A program made the position numbers and the translations under genes. A stretch of 64,000 nucleotides of DNA from CAWCUU01 sp963798855 (GTDB lineage: Bacteria; Gemmatimonadota; Gemmatimonadetes; Longimicrobiales; RSA9): contig CAWCUU010000003.1 of the NCBI GenBank assembly GCA_963798855.1, forward strand, positions 1 through 64,000, written 5' to 3'. The first letter of the stretch is position 1. Each line of letters starts with the position of its first letter. This document shows, piece after piece, positions 19,591-27,464 of the stretch. The notes under the pieces were generated by a model that worked only from the letters and a program-made list of their open reading frames with translations, ran no database searches and was not told where the DNA came from.

Positions 19591-20087
19591 GAGCGTCTCC
19601 CTGTATGTCGGGCCGGAAAGAGGCGGCAGAAGAACCGGCTCGGCGAATGTCGCGAAGCCGTGCAGCTGCTGCCGCCGCCAGAATCACCTACCGCCGCCGC
19701 CGCGTCCCGCGCACGATCGGCAGACTCGCTGTACCGCGCGTCCCGGCTCGCGGATCCTCATCCGTCCGGCGCACGCGATCCGCGCGGAGCCGAACAGGTC
19801 ACGTGATTCCTGCCGACGGCCAAAACAAGATATGTAACCCTTTCGCGCCGCGCGGCATTCTAGATCGCGTGACTTCTCCCACCGTGCAACGCCTTCGATC
19901 TGCGCCCACGAAGGCCCGCGGTCCGGTCTCTCGACACCGCGGGGCACGGAGCAATTCTGCGAGCTGGGATTTCGCAATACGTGCCGGGGGGGCGAGCGGA
20001 GACGAAGCAAAGGGGGCAGATACAACCAGTTAGCCGAAACCGCAGAAGCAGATCAATGACGTAAGACTGTTTGAGGTGTTGGCTTGG
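19591..20087. other. Intergenic region upstream of the toxin-antitoxin module
   Basis: No gene is seen. GTTAGCC occurs at 20029-20035 and again at 20827-20833, just past the antitoxin, so it may be a cassette boundary. GC content falls noticeably toward the right end. Confidence 0.4.
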
Positions 20088-20122
20088 TTGACCATCTGTA
20101 GCCTAAAGGCTACACTTGGGCT
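20088..20122 (+). promoter_or_regulatory. TA promoter with overlapping palindromic operator
   Basis: TTGACC (20088-20093) and TACACT (20111-20116) are 17 bases apart, a good sigma-70-type pair. A palindrome, TGTAGCC-TAAA-GGCTACA (20097-20114, 7-bp perfect arms), fills the spacer and overlaps the -10 box, the expected position for autorepression by the HTH antitoxin. The predicted transcription start coincides with the toxin ATG at 20123, so the message would be leaderless. Confidence 0.7.
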
Positions 20123-20125
20123 ATG

Positions 20126-20420
20126 ATGGAAGTCCGCAAGACAGAACTCTTACGCACGCTGGATCGACGCCCTGAAGGATGTCCGGGGCCGAGCTCGCAT
20201 CCTGGCGCGAATTGAGCGCCTTGCGGCGGGCAACCCCGGGGATGTCCAACCTGTCGGCGAAGGGGTTTCTGAGTTGCGAGTGGACTATGGCCCAGGATAT
20301 CGGGTGTACTACAAGAAGCATGGGCAGAAGCTGATCGTCCTGTTGGCCGGAGGAGATAAGAGCACCCAGGCGAGAGATATCAAGACGGCCCTTCGCCTGG
20401 TGCGCAATCTGGAGGAGTAG
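20126..20420 (+). pseudogene. RelE/ParE-like toxin (phage Gp49/HigB-type) with a +1 insertion
   Basis: Toxin of a type II system, predicted ribosome-dependent mRNA interferase class. With one base removed near 20152 it reads MEVRKTELFARWIDALKDVRG... and contains the family's core YGPGYRVYY and a C-terminal DIKTALRLVRNL; it would be about 97 residues, normal for the Gp49-like group. As given, the ATG frame stops after about 30 codons and the remainder has no start of its own. It is 4 bases upstream of the antitoxin, in the usual toxin-first order for this group. The toxin is either genuinely inactivated or affected by a sequence error. Confidence 0.8.
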
Positions 20421-20424
20421 GATC

Positions 20425-20724
20425 ATGGCCAAAACTGTCACGAGCCGGTACGACCTGGCGGAGCATCTCCGAACCCCAGAGGAGATGGCCGCCTATCTGG
20501 AGGCATGTCTGGAGGAAGCGAACGGTGATGCGGCATTTATCGCTAAGGCGTTGGGCGACATCGCTCGAGCCAGAGGCATGAGCCAAGTCGCTCGGGATTC
20601 TGGCCTGTCTCGGGAAAGCCTGTACAAGGCTCTGTCTGGGGAGCGCACGCCCAGCTTCGATACGATCCTCAAGGTCGTGGGTGCACTCGGCCTCGAGCTT
20701 CATGCGGAGGCTGCGCAGGGCTAA
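20425..20724 (+). CDS. HTH antitoxin of the Gp49-like toxin (addiction-module antidote family)
   Basis: A 99-residue DNA-binding antitoxin. The N-terminal part (DLAEHLRTPEEMAAYLEACLEEANGD) is the region typical of this antidote family. A helix-turn-helix follows (MSQVARDSGLSRESLYKAL, about 53-71), then SGERTPSFDTILKVVGALGLEL. It should neutralise the toxin and bind the palindrome at 20097-20114 to repress the pair. A ribosome site (GGAGGAGTAG) overlaps the end of the toxin gene. GC content is well below that of the flanking chromosome, consistent with horizontal arrival. Confidence 0.88.
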   Translation: MAKTVTSRYDLAEHLRTPEEMAAYLEACLEEANGDAAFIAKALGDIARARGMSQVARDSGLSRESLYKALSGERTPSFDTILKVVGALGLELHAEAAQG

Positions 20725-20747
20725 AAGGTCCGTCATGACGCGGCTTC

Positions 20748-20833
20748 GGCCAACATGAATTTGCCGCCTACGCGGCCTGCGGCCGCTCCGGCCTTTTTCG
20801 GCGCGGCGGGTCGCCAAGCTGGAAACGTTAGCC
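20748..20833 (+). repeat. attC-like recombination site candidate
   Basis: An 86-base imperfect inverted repeat begins 23 bases after the antitoxin stop. Outer boxes are GGCCAAC (20748-20754) and GTTAGCC (20827-20833). Inner boxes are TTGCCGCC and GGTCGCCAA, which pair with one mismatch and one unpaired T, as in integron attC sites. Both outer boxes deviate from the strict RYYYAAC/GTTRRRY consensus at the same paired position. The loop contains a short GGCC stem followed by TTTTT (ending near 20798), so an intrinsic terminator is an alternative reading. Confidence 0.4.
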
Positions 20834-21073
20834 GCCATGGGACTCGGTCGCGGCAGCGAACACGGAATCTTCTGTCGGGTCGAGAGGCACCCAACTCGAC
20901 CTTTTACCGGTGACCCCTCGTCGTTTCACTCCTCTGGATGACGCCAAGTTCTTGGAAGGCGACAGTTTACGGCTCTCTTGAAGCTCGTGTCGATTTTGAC
21001 CGGTCTCGTTCGACGTGTTAGTGGGGCCGCGAACGGCGCTGCAACCGACACGAACCGAATCCAGGAGAGGACA
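20834..21073. other. Non-coding stretch between TA module and YCII remnant
   Basis: No gene is seen. A second weak inverted repeat spans 20889-21023 (ACCCAAC at the left; ACCGGT internal on both sides; GTTAGTG at the right). It resembles a degenerate attC but departs from the consensus on the right. Confidence 0.3.
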
Positions 21074-21297
21074 ATGCGTTTCATGGTCATTGGCAAGGCA
21101 ACGAAGGAATCCGAAGCGGGCATTCTGCCGAAGCCAGAAGCGTTCGCTGCGATGAGGCGATCGAGTGGGTGAAGCGCGCTCCGAACGTCTTTCCGGAGGG
21201 CGAGGCGGAGGTCAAGATCCGCAAGGTGATGGACGTCGAGGGTTTCGGCGACGGGTTCACGCCGAACCCGGAAATCGCGAAAGTGAAGATCAAGTAG
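21074..21297 (+). pseudogene. YCII/DGPF-domain protein remnant with internal deletion
   Basis: The start (MRFMVIGKATKESEAG..LPKPEAFAAM) matches the N-terminus of YCII-related (DGPF) proteins, and GGAGAGGACA provides a ribosome site. Directly after this the frame shifts into DEAIEWVKRAPNVFPEGEAEVKIRKV, the C-terminal strand-helix of the same family, ending at TAG 21295-21297. The central DGPF part (roughly 60-70 residues) is missing. The junction near 21150 shares GATGA with both sides. The product would be non-functional. It sits just upstream of a DHFR-like gene, a frequent partner. Confidence 0.65.
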
Positions 21298-21404
21298 ATG
21301 CTAGCCCGAGGCACGCGCCGAAGCAGTCGCTGACTCATAGCGGATCCGAGCCATCCGGCGCTGAGCCAAACTTGAGTGCCACCGCTCTTTGAGAGGAAAC
21401 CGAA

Positions 21405-22001
21405 ATGTCGAAAGTAGTCGCAATCATGTCGATGTCGCTCGACGGCTACGTCGCCGACCTCAACAATGGCGTGGCCGAAGTGTTCGACTGGTACATGAAC
21501 TCTGGGGACGTAGAATTTCACACCGGGGGCTCGGAGCCCATGACGTTCAAGGTGTCCAGGGCGAGCGCCGAGCACCTTCGGGGTCTCTGGTCCGAACTTG
21601 GGGCCGTACTCACCGGCCGACGCACGTTCGAGGTCGCCCATGGCTGGGGCGGAAATCATGCGTGGGGGCCAGCATTCGTCCTTACGCACCACATCCCCGC
21701 CGGCTGGCCGCGACCCGACTCGACTGTCCACTTCGTGACCGATGGCATCGAAAGCGCCGTGAACCAAGCCAAAGCGGCCGCCGGCGGGCGTTCGGTTGGG
21801 GTGCATGGCGCTGACACCATCCAGCAGTGTCTGAATGCCGGGCTCCTCGACGAAATCCACGTCGACATCGCGGCGGTTCTTCTTGGCTCCGGCGTTCGAC
21901 TCTTTGACCACCTCGCCGACAGCCCAGCCGTCCTTGGTAACCCGGAGGTGATCGCGGGCACCGGCGTTACGCACCTGCGCTACCCGGTACGCGGGACGTA
22001 G
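21405..22001 (+). CDS. Dihydrofolate reductase-like protein (RibD C-terminal domain family)
   Basis: A 198-residue single-domain protein of the RibD C-terminal/DHFR-like superfamily (YyaP/YwjB type). MSMSLDGYVAD at the N-terminus, LTGRRTFEVA in the middle and SVGVHGADTIQQCLNAGLLDEIHV toward the end are the family's NADPH-binding and core motifs. The physiological substrate of such stand-alone proteins is unknown; they are often confused with folate DHFR, which this is not. The ribosome site GAGAGG precedes the ATG. Composition is lower in GC than the housekeeping genes, as for the neighbouring TA module. Confidence 0.82.
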   Translation: MSKVVAIMSMSLDGYVADLNNGVAEVFDWYMNSGDVEFHTGGSEPMTFKVSRASAEHLRGLWSELGAVLTGRRTFEVAHGWGGNHAWGPAFVLTHHIPAGWPRPDSTVHFVTDGIESAVNQAKAAAGGRSVGVHGADTIQQCLNAGLLDEIHVDIAAVLLGSGVRLFDHLADSPAVLGNPEVIAGTGVTHLRYPVRGT

Positions 22002-22345
22002 TCCTACCAGGCGGAGTCGCATGTGGAGACGATCATGCACTCGGTGGACGGCCCCGTGTACGGGCTCGTGTCCGGCCCGACGTTCGGCTAGCTGTGGCCC
22101 AGGTAGGCGGGACGAGAAGAGGGGCGCACGAGATCCGGGAGCACCGGGTGACGATACAGGTAGTCCGTGGGATTCCGGTGGCGGTACTCCCAGTTGCGAC
22201 CCGCAGGGCGATCCTAGCATGGCGAGGCCAACTTCCTTCTGGAGGACGCGCCTCACGTGCTGGCTCGGAAGACTTGTCGCGGTCTCGGCGTTCCCGAGGT
22301 GGGATGATGGCCGAACTGCGACCGATCCCGATCACATCGCCGCTC
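22002..22345. other. Gap between convergent genes with possible gene scraps
   Basis: There is no intact gene. The plus frame after the DHFR-like stop (22002-22091) reads HSVDGPVYGLVSGPTFG before a TAG. The minus frame from about 22198 to 22088 reads RNWEYRHRNPTDYLYRHPV and continues to a stop. Both look protein-like but are too short to identify, and may be remains of truncated genes. I see no terminator hairpin. Confidence 0.3.
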
Positions 22346-23455
22346 TTACACGTTGAAGCGGAACAGCAGGATGTCGCCGTCCTGAACGACGTAGTCCTTC
22401 CCCTCGCTGCGCACGAGCCCCTGCGCGCGCGCGTCCTTCTCCGAGCCGGCCTTCACGAAGTCGTCCCAGGCGAGCGTCTCGGCGCGGATGAAGCCGCGCT
22501 CGAAGTCGGTGTGGATCTCGCCGGCGGCCTGCGGCGCCCGGGTGCCGCGGCGGATCGTCCAGGCCCGCACCTCCTTCTCGCCGGCGGTGAAGAAGCTGAT
22601 CAGGTGAAGGAGGTCGTAGCCCGCGCGGATGAGATGGTTGAGTCCGGGCTCGTGGAGGCCGAGCTCCTCGAGGAAGGCGTCACGCTCGTCCGGATCGAGC
22701 TGCATCAGCTCGGCCTCGATCCCTGCGCTGAGCGGAACGACCAGGGCCGGCTCGTGCTCGGCCTCGACCGCGGCGCGTAGCGCGGCGACGTGCTCGTTCT
22801 CCATTCCCGGCAGATCCGACTCGGCGACATTGGCGAGGTACAGCTCGCGCTTTGCGGTCAGGAGCTGCAGCGTGCGCAGCAGCCGCGCCTCCTCCGCGTT
22901 CGCCAGCGCGACCTGCCTCGCCGGCCGACCCTCGGAGAGCAGCGCCTGAAGGCGACGCAGCAGGTCCAGCTCGACCTGCGCGTCGCGGTCGCCGCTGCGC
23001 GCGACCTTCTCGACGCGCTCCATGCGGCGCTCGACGAGCTGCAGGTCCGCGAGCGCGAGCTCGGTGTTGATGATATCGCGGTCGCGTACCGGGTCGATCG
23101 CGCCGAGCACGTGGACGACGTCCGCGTCGTCGAAGCAGCGCACGACGTGGACGATGGCGTCGACCTCGCGGATGTTGGCGAGGAACTGGTTGCCGAGGCC
23201 CTCGCCCTGGCTGGCGCCCTCGACGAGCCCGGCGATGTCGACGAACGTGACGACGGCCGGCGTGCGCGCCCGTGGCTTGACGCGTTCGACGAGCAGGTCG
23301 AGCCGCGCGTCGGGCACCTCCACGACGCCGACGTTCGGGTCCACCGTGCAGAACGGGTAGTTCTCGGCGGACGCGCCCGCGGCCGTCAGTGCGTTGAAGA
23401 GCGTCGACTTGCCGACGTTGGGCAGTCCGACGATCCCGAGTCTCAGATTGGGCAT
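22346..23455 (-). CDS. ychF: Ribosome-binding ATPase YchF
   Basis: Obg-related translation-associated P-loop ATPase, 369 residues, full length. The Walker A motif is GLPNVGKS (about 10-17), switch/Walker B is FVDIAGLVEGASQGEGLGN, and the central coiled-coil region and a C-terminal TGS domain (YDLLHLISFFTAGEKEVRAWTI ... FERGFIRAE) are both present. The base-specificity position carries NVAES, the YchF variant of NKxD that favours ATP. It ends the prs-rplY-pth run, where ychF is a frequent member, but here hppA and a peptidase gene intervene. Confidence 0.95.
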   Translation of the reverse strand: MPNLRLGIVGLPNVGKSTLFNALTAAGASAENYPFCTVDPNVGVVEVPDARLDLLVERVKPRARTPAVVTFVDIAGLVEGASQGEGLGNQFLANIREVDAIVHVVRCFDDADVVHVLGAIDPVRDRDIINTELALADLQLVERRMERVEKVARSGDRDAQVELDLLRRLQALLSEGRPARQVALANAEEARLLRTLQLLTAKRELYLANVAESDLPGMENEHVAALRAAVEAEHEPALVVPLSAGIEAELMQLDPDERDAFLEELGLHEPGLNHLIRAGYDLLHLISFFTAGEKEVRAWTIRRGTRAPQAAGEIHTDFERGFIRAETLAWDDFVKAGSEKDARAQGLVRSEGKDYVVQDGDILLFRFNV

Positions 23456-23498
23456 GCTCTCAGCGATGATGATGCCGGCGCCGCCGGCGTGCCGCGGC

Positions 23499-24689
23499 TC
23501 AGGCCACGGCGTCCATGACGGCGGCGATCAGGGACGGATACACCCGGTAGGCGGTTTCCGCTTCGGCGAGCGAGAGTCGCTCGGTGTTCGTGTGCGCGTG
23601 GCGCTCCTCGCCGGGCGCGAAGCCGATCGACGGAATCCCGTGCACGCCGCAGACGTGGCCTCCGTCCGTGGCGAACGTCCACGGCCGCACAGCCGCGGGC
23701 CGGCCGATCCCCTCCGTCACAGCGGCCGCCGCCGCGCGGACCGCGGGATGCTCCGGCGGGAGCAGGAAGCCTGGGGTGAAGAGGCGGCGGTCGCTCTCGA
23801 CGCCGGTGTACGTCCGCTGCACCTCGCGCGAGAAGCGGACCTCCAGGCCCCAGCCTTCCGGCACCGTCACATGGGTCGAGAGCCAGCGGCGCAGGTCGTC
23901 GAGGATGCTATCGGGCGTCATCGACGGGAGCACCCGCCAGTCGATGACGATGCGGGCGAGGTCGGGGATCACGTTCGGGCTGGTCGGCAGCGTCTCGATG
24001 CCGGTCGCGACCATCGACGACTTGCCGAGGACATCATCGGACGGCAGCCGCTCGGCGAATGCCACCAACGCCGGCAGCACCTGCGGCAGCAGGTCCAGCG
24101 CGTTGCGTGCGCGATCGGGGGCGCTGGCGTGCCCGGCGAGGCCGTGGACCTCCACGACGAGCTCGGCGCGGCCGCGGTGGCCGATGCACACGTCGAGCGA
24201 CGTGGATTCCCCGATGATGGCGATGCCAGGACGCACGTCGCCGTCCTCCAGCAGCCGCTCCATGCCCAGTCCGCCGCGCTCCTCCAGCACCGTGTGCGCG
24301 ACGATCACGTCGCCCGCGAGCGGACGCTCCAGGAAGGAAGCCGCGGCGTACGTCTGCAGCGCGAGCGGCCCCTTGATGTCCATCGCGCCACGGCCGTGCA
24401 GGAAGCCGTCGGCGAGGTCGCCCGAGTAGGGGCCGTGCTGCCACTCGGCCGGGTCGCCGGGGTCGACCACATCGAGGTGGCAGGAGAGCATGACGGCCGG
24501 CGCGCCGCCGGAGCCCGGCGCGCGGCCGATCACGTTCCCGGTCGCGTCGATCCGCGCGTCCGCGAAGCCGAGCGTCTCGAGCTCGCCGAGCACGCGTTCC
24601 GCGACGTCCCCTTCCCCGCCCGGCGCTCCCGGGATGCGGATCAGATCGCGCGCGAACGCGATCGCCCGGTCGAAGGACAGGTCGGCCAT
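23499..24689 (-). CDS. M20-family metallopeptidase/deacylase (ArgE/DapE-like)
   Basis: Zinc-dependent amidohydrolase, 396 residues, cytoplasmic. Metal-binding and catalytic motifs are present: SCHLDVV (first His and Asp), GRGAMDIKGP (bridging Asp), LEERGGLG (Glu-Glu pair) and a late GEERHAHTNTE (final His). The dimerisation lid lies between about 190 and 300 (HGLAGHASAPDRARNAL). M20 members include ArgE, DapE and carboxypeptidase G2; no arginine or lysine pathway gene adjoins it, so the substrate is undecided. It starts 7 bases after the hppA stop and is co-transcribed with it. Confidence 0.88.
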   Translation of the reverse strand: MADLSFDRAIAFARDLIRIPGAPGGEGDVAERVLGELETLGFADARIDATGNVIGRAPGSGGAPAVMLSCHLDVVDPGDPAEWQHGPYSGDLADGFLHGRGAMDIKGPLALQTYAAASFLERPLAGDVIVAHTVLEERGGLGMERLLEDGDVRPGIAIIGESTSLDVCIGHRGRAELVVEVHGLAGHASAPDRARNALDLLPQVLPALVAFAERLPSDDVLGKSSMVATGIETLPTSPNVIPDLARIVIDWRVLPSMTPDSILDDLRRWLSTHVTVPEGWGLEVRFSREVQRTYTGVESDRRLFTPGFLLPPEHPAVRAAAAAVTEGIGRPAAVRPWTFATDGGHVCGVHGIPSIGFAPGEERHAHTNTERLSLAEAETAYRVYPSLIAAVMDAVA

Positions 24690-24696
24690 CGGCCGG

Positions 24697-26835
24697 CTAG
24701 CTCAGCAGCGTGTGCAGCAGCGATGTCGCGTGATGCCAGAGCATCCCGAGCTGTTCGCCGGCGGCCCCGCCGCGCAGGCCGTGGATGCGCGCGAAGAACG
24801 GCGCCAGCACCAGCGACACGACGCTCATGAGCTTGATCAGGATGTTCATCGCGGGACCCGACGTGTCCTTGAACGGGTCACCGACGGTGTCGCCGACGAC
24901 GGCCGCCTTGTGGGGGTCGGATCCCTTGCCCCCCAGCGCGCCGCTCTCGATGTACTTCTTCGCGTTGTCCCACGCGCCACCGGCGTTCGCCATGAAGAGC
25001 GCGAGCAGGACGCCGGTGACGGTAGCACCGGCGAGCAGCCCGCCGAGCGCCTCGACGCTGATCCAGCCGACGAACACGGGCACGATCACGGCGGTCAGGC
25101 CGGGTGCGATCATCTCGCGCAGCGCGGCGCGGGTCGAGATGTCGACGCAGCGGGCGCTGTCGGGCGGGGTCGTCCCCTCCATGATGCCGGGGATCTCGCG
25201 GAACTGCCGGCGCACTTCCTCGACCATCCCGGACGCGGCGCGCCCGACGGCGGTCATCGTGAGCGAGGCGATGAAGAACGGCAGGGCGCCGCCGATCAGC
25301 ATGCCGATGACGACGGGCGGATCGACGATGTCGAGGCCGGTCTCGCTGAGCCCGACCGCGGACGCGTACGCGCTGAAGAGCGCGAGCGCGGTCAGCGCCG
25401 CCGAGCCGATCGCGAATCCCTTGCCGATCGCGGCCGTCGTATTGCCAATGGCGTCGAGCCCGTCGGTGATCCTGCGCACCTCCGGACCGAGGTGGCCCAT
25501 CTCGGCGATGCCGCCGGCGTTGTCGGCGACGGGCCCGTAGGCGTCCACCGACATGGTGACGCCGACCGTGGCCAGCATGCCGACCGCCGCGATGCCGATG
25601 CCGTAGAGCCCGGCGAAGAAGTGAGCGACCCAGATCGCCGTCGCGATCAGCAAGACCGGCGCGGCGGTGGACTCCATGCCGACGGCGAGGCCGGCGATGA
25701 TGTTTGTGGCCGAGCCGGTCTGGCTCTGGTCGGCGATCTTCCGGACCGGTCGACCCGCCGTGTAGTACTCCGTCACCAGCCCGATGAAGATGCCGGCGAG
25801 GGTGCCCGCCAGCAGCGCCCAGAACGGCCCCGTCGCCAGGTAGTCCCGGCCCGTCGTCGACACGAGCTGGAAATCCATGCCCGCTATGACGAAGTACATC
25901 GCGACCAGGAAGACTCCCGCCGCGATGAATGTCACGTTGCGCAGCGCCGCCGCCGGATTCGTCCGCTCCAGCACCTTCATCAGCGCGATCCCGATCAACG
26001 AGGCGAGCAGGCCTACCAGGATCGTCAGGATCGGCAGCGCGACGGCCTCGATGCGGTTCTGCGCGTAGGCCGCGCTGGTCGCTCCGATCGCGATCGTAGC
26101 GATCACGCTGCCGACGTAGCTCTCGAAGATGTCGGCGCCCATGCCCGCCACGTCGCCGACGTTGTCCCCGACGTTGTCCGCGATGGTGGCGGGGTTGCGC
26201 GGGTCGTCCTCCGGAATGCCGGCCTCGACCTTGCCGACGAGGTCCGCGCCGACGTCCGCGGCCTTCGTGTAGATGCCGCCGCCGACGCGCGCGAACAGCG
26301 CGATCGAGCTGGCGCCCATCGCGTAGCCGCTGATGATCTCCGAGAAGCGCAGGAACTCGGCGCCGCTGATCGCCTGCGCACCGATCGCCCAGTACCAGAT
26401 GCCGATGCCCAGCAGCCCGAGCGCCGCCACCGAGAGCCCCATGACGCCGCCGCCGAAGAACGCGATGCGCAGCGCCTTCCCGGCGCCGAACTCTTTCGCC
26501 GCGGCGGCCGTCCGCACGTTCGCCCGGGTGGCCGCGCTCATGCCGAAGAACCCGGCCAGGATCGAGCTGAGGGCGCCGGTCACGTAGGCGATGGCGGTCA
26601 GTCCGGTCGTGGCCCACCACAGCAGCAGCGCCACGACCACCAGAAACACGAACAGGACGGTGTACTCCCGCCGCAGGAACGCCATGGCGCCTTCGTGGAT
26701 CCGGTCGGCCAGCTCGGCCATCAGGTCCGTGCCGGTCGGCTGCCGACGCACGTACAGGTACAGCACCAGCGCGCCCAGCAGCCCGATCACTCCCACGAGC
26801 GGCGACCATGCGGTCCAGGTCGTCACAGCCGTCAC
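24697..26835 (-). CDS. hppA: Membrane-bound ion-translocating pyrophosphatase, K+-dependent type
   Basis: Integral membrane pump of about 712 residues and 16 helices. It hydrolyses PPi and exports H+ or Na+. Active-site signatures are DVGADLVGKVEAG, DDPRNPATIADNVGDNVGD, DAYGPVADNAGG and HKAAVVGDTVGDPFKD. The K+-dependence position reads GNTTAA (Ala where K+-independent enzymes have Lys), so a K+-dependent class is expected. Whether it moves Na+ or H+ is not resolved. GTG 26835 is chosen because GGAGG lies 5 bases upstream and the next residues TAVTTWTAWSPL lead directly into helix 1. It follows pth by 65 bases. Confidence 0.93.
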   Translation of the reverse strand: MTAVTTWTAWSPLVGVIGLLGALVLYLYVRRQPTGTDLMAELADRIHEGAMAFLRREYTVLFVFLVVVALLLWWATTGLTAIAYVTGALSSILAGFFGMSAATRANVRTAAAAKEFGAGKALRIAFFGGGVMGLSVAALGLLGIGIWYWAIGAQAISGAEFLRFSEIISGYAMGASSIALFARVGGGIYTKAADVGADLVGKVEAGIPEDDPRNPATIADNVGDNVGDVAGMGADIFESYVGSVIATIAIGATSAAYAQNRIEAVALPILTILVGLLASLIGIALMKVLERTNPAAALRNVTFIAAGVFLVAMYFVIAGMDFQLVSTTGRDYLATGPFWALLAGTLAGIFIGLVTEYYTAGRPVRKIADQSQTGSATNIIAGLAVGMESTAAPVLLIATAIWVAHFFAGLYGIGIAAVGMLATVGVTMSVDAYGPVADNAGGIAEMGHLGPEVRRITDGLDAIGNTTAAIGKGFAIGSAALTALALFSAYASAVGLSETGLDIVDPPVVIGMLIGGALPFFIASLTMTAVGRAASGMVEEVRRQFREIPGIMEGTTPPDSARCVDISTRAALREMIAPGLTAVIVPVFVGWISVEALGGLLAGATVTGVLLALFMANAGGAWDNAKKYIESGALGGKGSDPHKAAVVGDTVGDPFKDTSGPAMNILIKLMSVVSLVLAPFFARIHGLRGGAAGEQLGMLWHHATSLLHTLLS

Positions 26836-26900
26836 AGATGCCTCCGTTTCAGGTTCAATCGTCCGATGCGAAGCCACCGGGACGTTCTGCGAACGACCCG

Positions 26901-27464
26901 TTACCGGTTGAAGCGGCTCATCACCGGCTCGACACCTTCGTCGATCCACGCCTCCACGGCCTCCGCCGCATGCGGCAGAAGCGCGATGATGCGGTCTTCA
27001 TCTTCTTCGGTAAAGGGCGAGAGCACCCAGTCGGCGAGGTCCGTCCCCGGCGGTGGCGCGCCTACCCCGATGCGCAGACGCGCGTACTCGCGCGTGCCGA
27101 GCACCGCCTCGATCGACTTCAGCCCGTTGTGGCCGCCGGCGCTGCCGCGCGGACGCAGGCGCAGGCGCCCCACATCGAGCGCGACGTCGTCCACGACCAC
27201 GAGCAGATCGCGGGCGACGTCGAAGTCGGGATCTCTCCGCAGCGGCGCGAGCGCCCCGCCGCTGCGGTTGACGTACGTCATCGGCTTGAGCAGCAGGACA
27301 GGCTCGGCGCCGACGATCGCACGCGCCGCCAGCGCCGCCCCCTCGCGGCGGAAGGAGCGCACCCGCCACTCCGAGGCGAGCCGATCCACGAGCCACCAGC
27401 CTACGTTGTGCCGGCTGGCATCGTACTCCGGACCCGGGTTGCCGAGTCCGCAGACGACCTTCAC
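26901..27464 (-). CDS. pth: Peptidyl-tRNA hydrolase
   Basis: Releases tRNA from peptidyl-tRNAs dropped by ribosomes; 187 residues, a normal length. Catalytic and binding residues are visible: GLGNPGPEYDASRHNVGW (Asn and catalytic His), KPMTYVNRSG (Asn), VVVDDVALDVG (Asp) and GSAGGHNGLKSIE (Asn). The start is GTG 27464, giving MKVVCGLGNPG, and it overlaps the rplY stop as GTGA, indicating translational coupling. Confidence 0.95.
   Translation of the reverse strand: MKVVCGLGNPGPEYDASRHNVGWWLVDRLASEWRVRSFRREGAALAARAIVGAEPVLLLKPMTYVNRSGGALAPLRRDPDFDVARDLLVVVDDVALDVGRLRLRPRGSAGGHNGLKSIEAVLGTREYARLRIGVGAPPPGTDLADWVLSPFTEEDEDRIIALLPHAAEAVEAWIDEGVEPVMSRFNR

Noticed and set aside
20889..21023. Second attC site
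   Set aside because: The left box (ACCCAAC) fits, and ACCGGT occurs on both sides, but the right box GTTAGTG departs from GTTRRRY and the cassette it would delimit is only about 55 bases.
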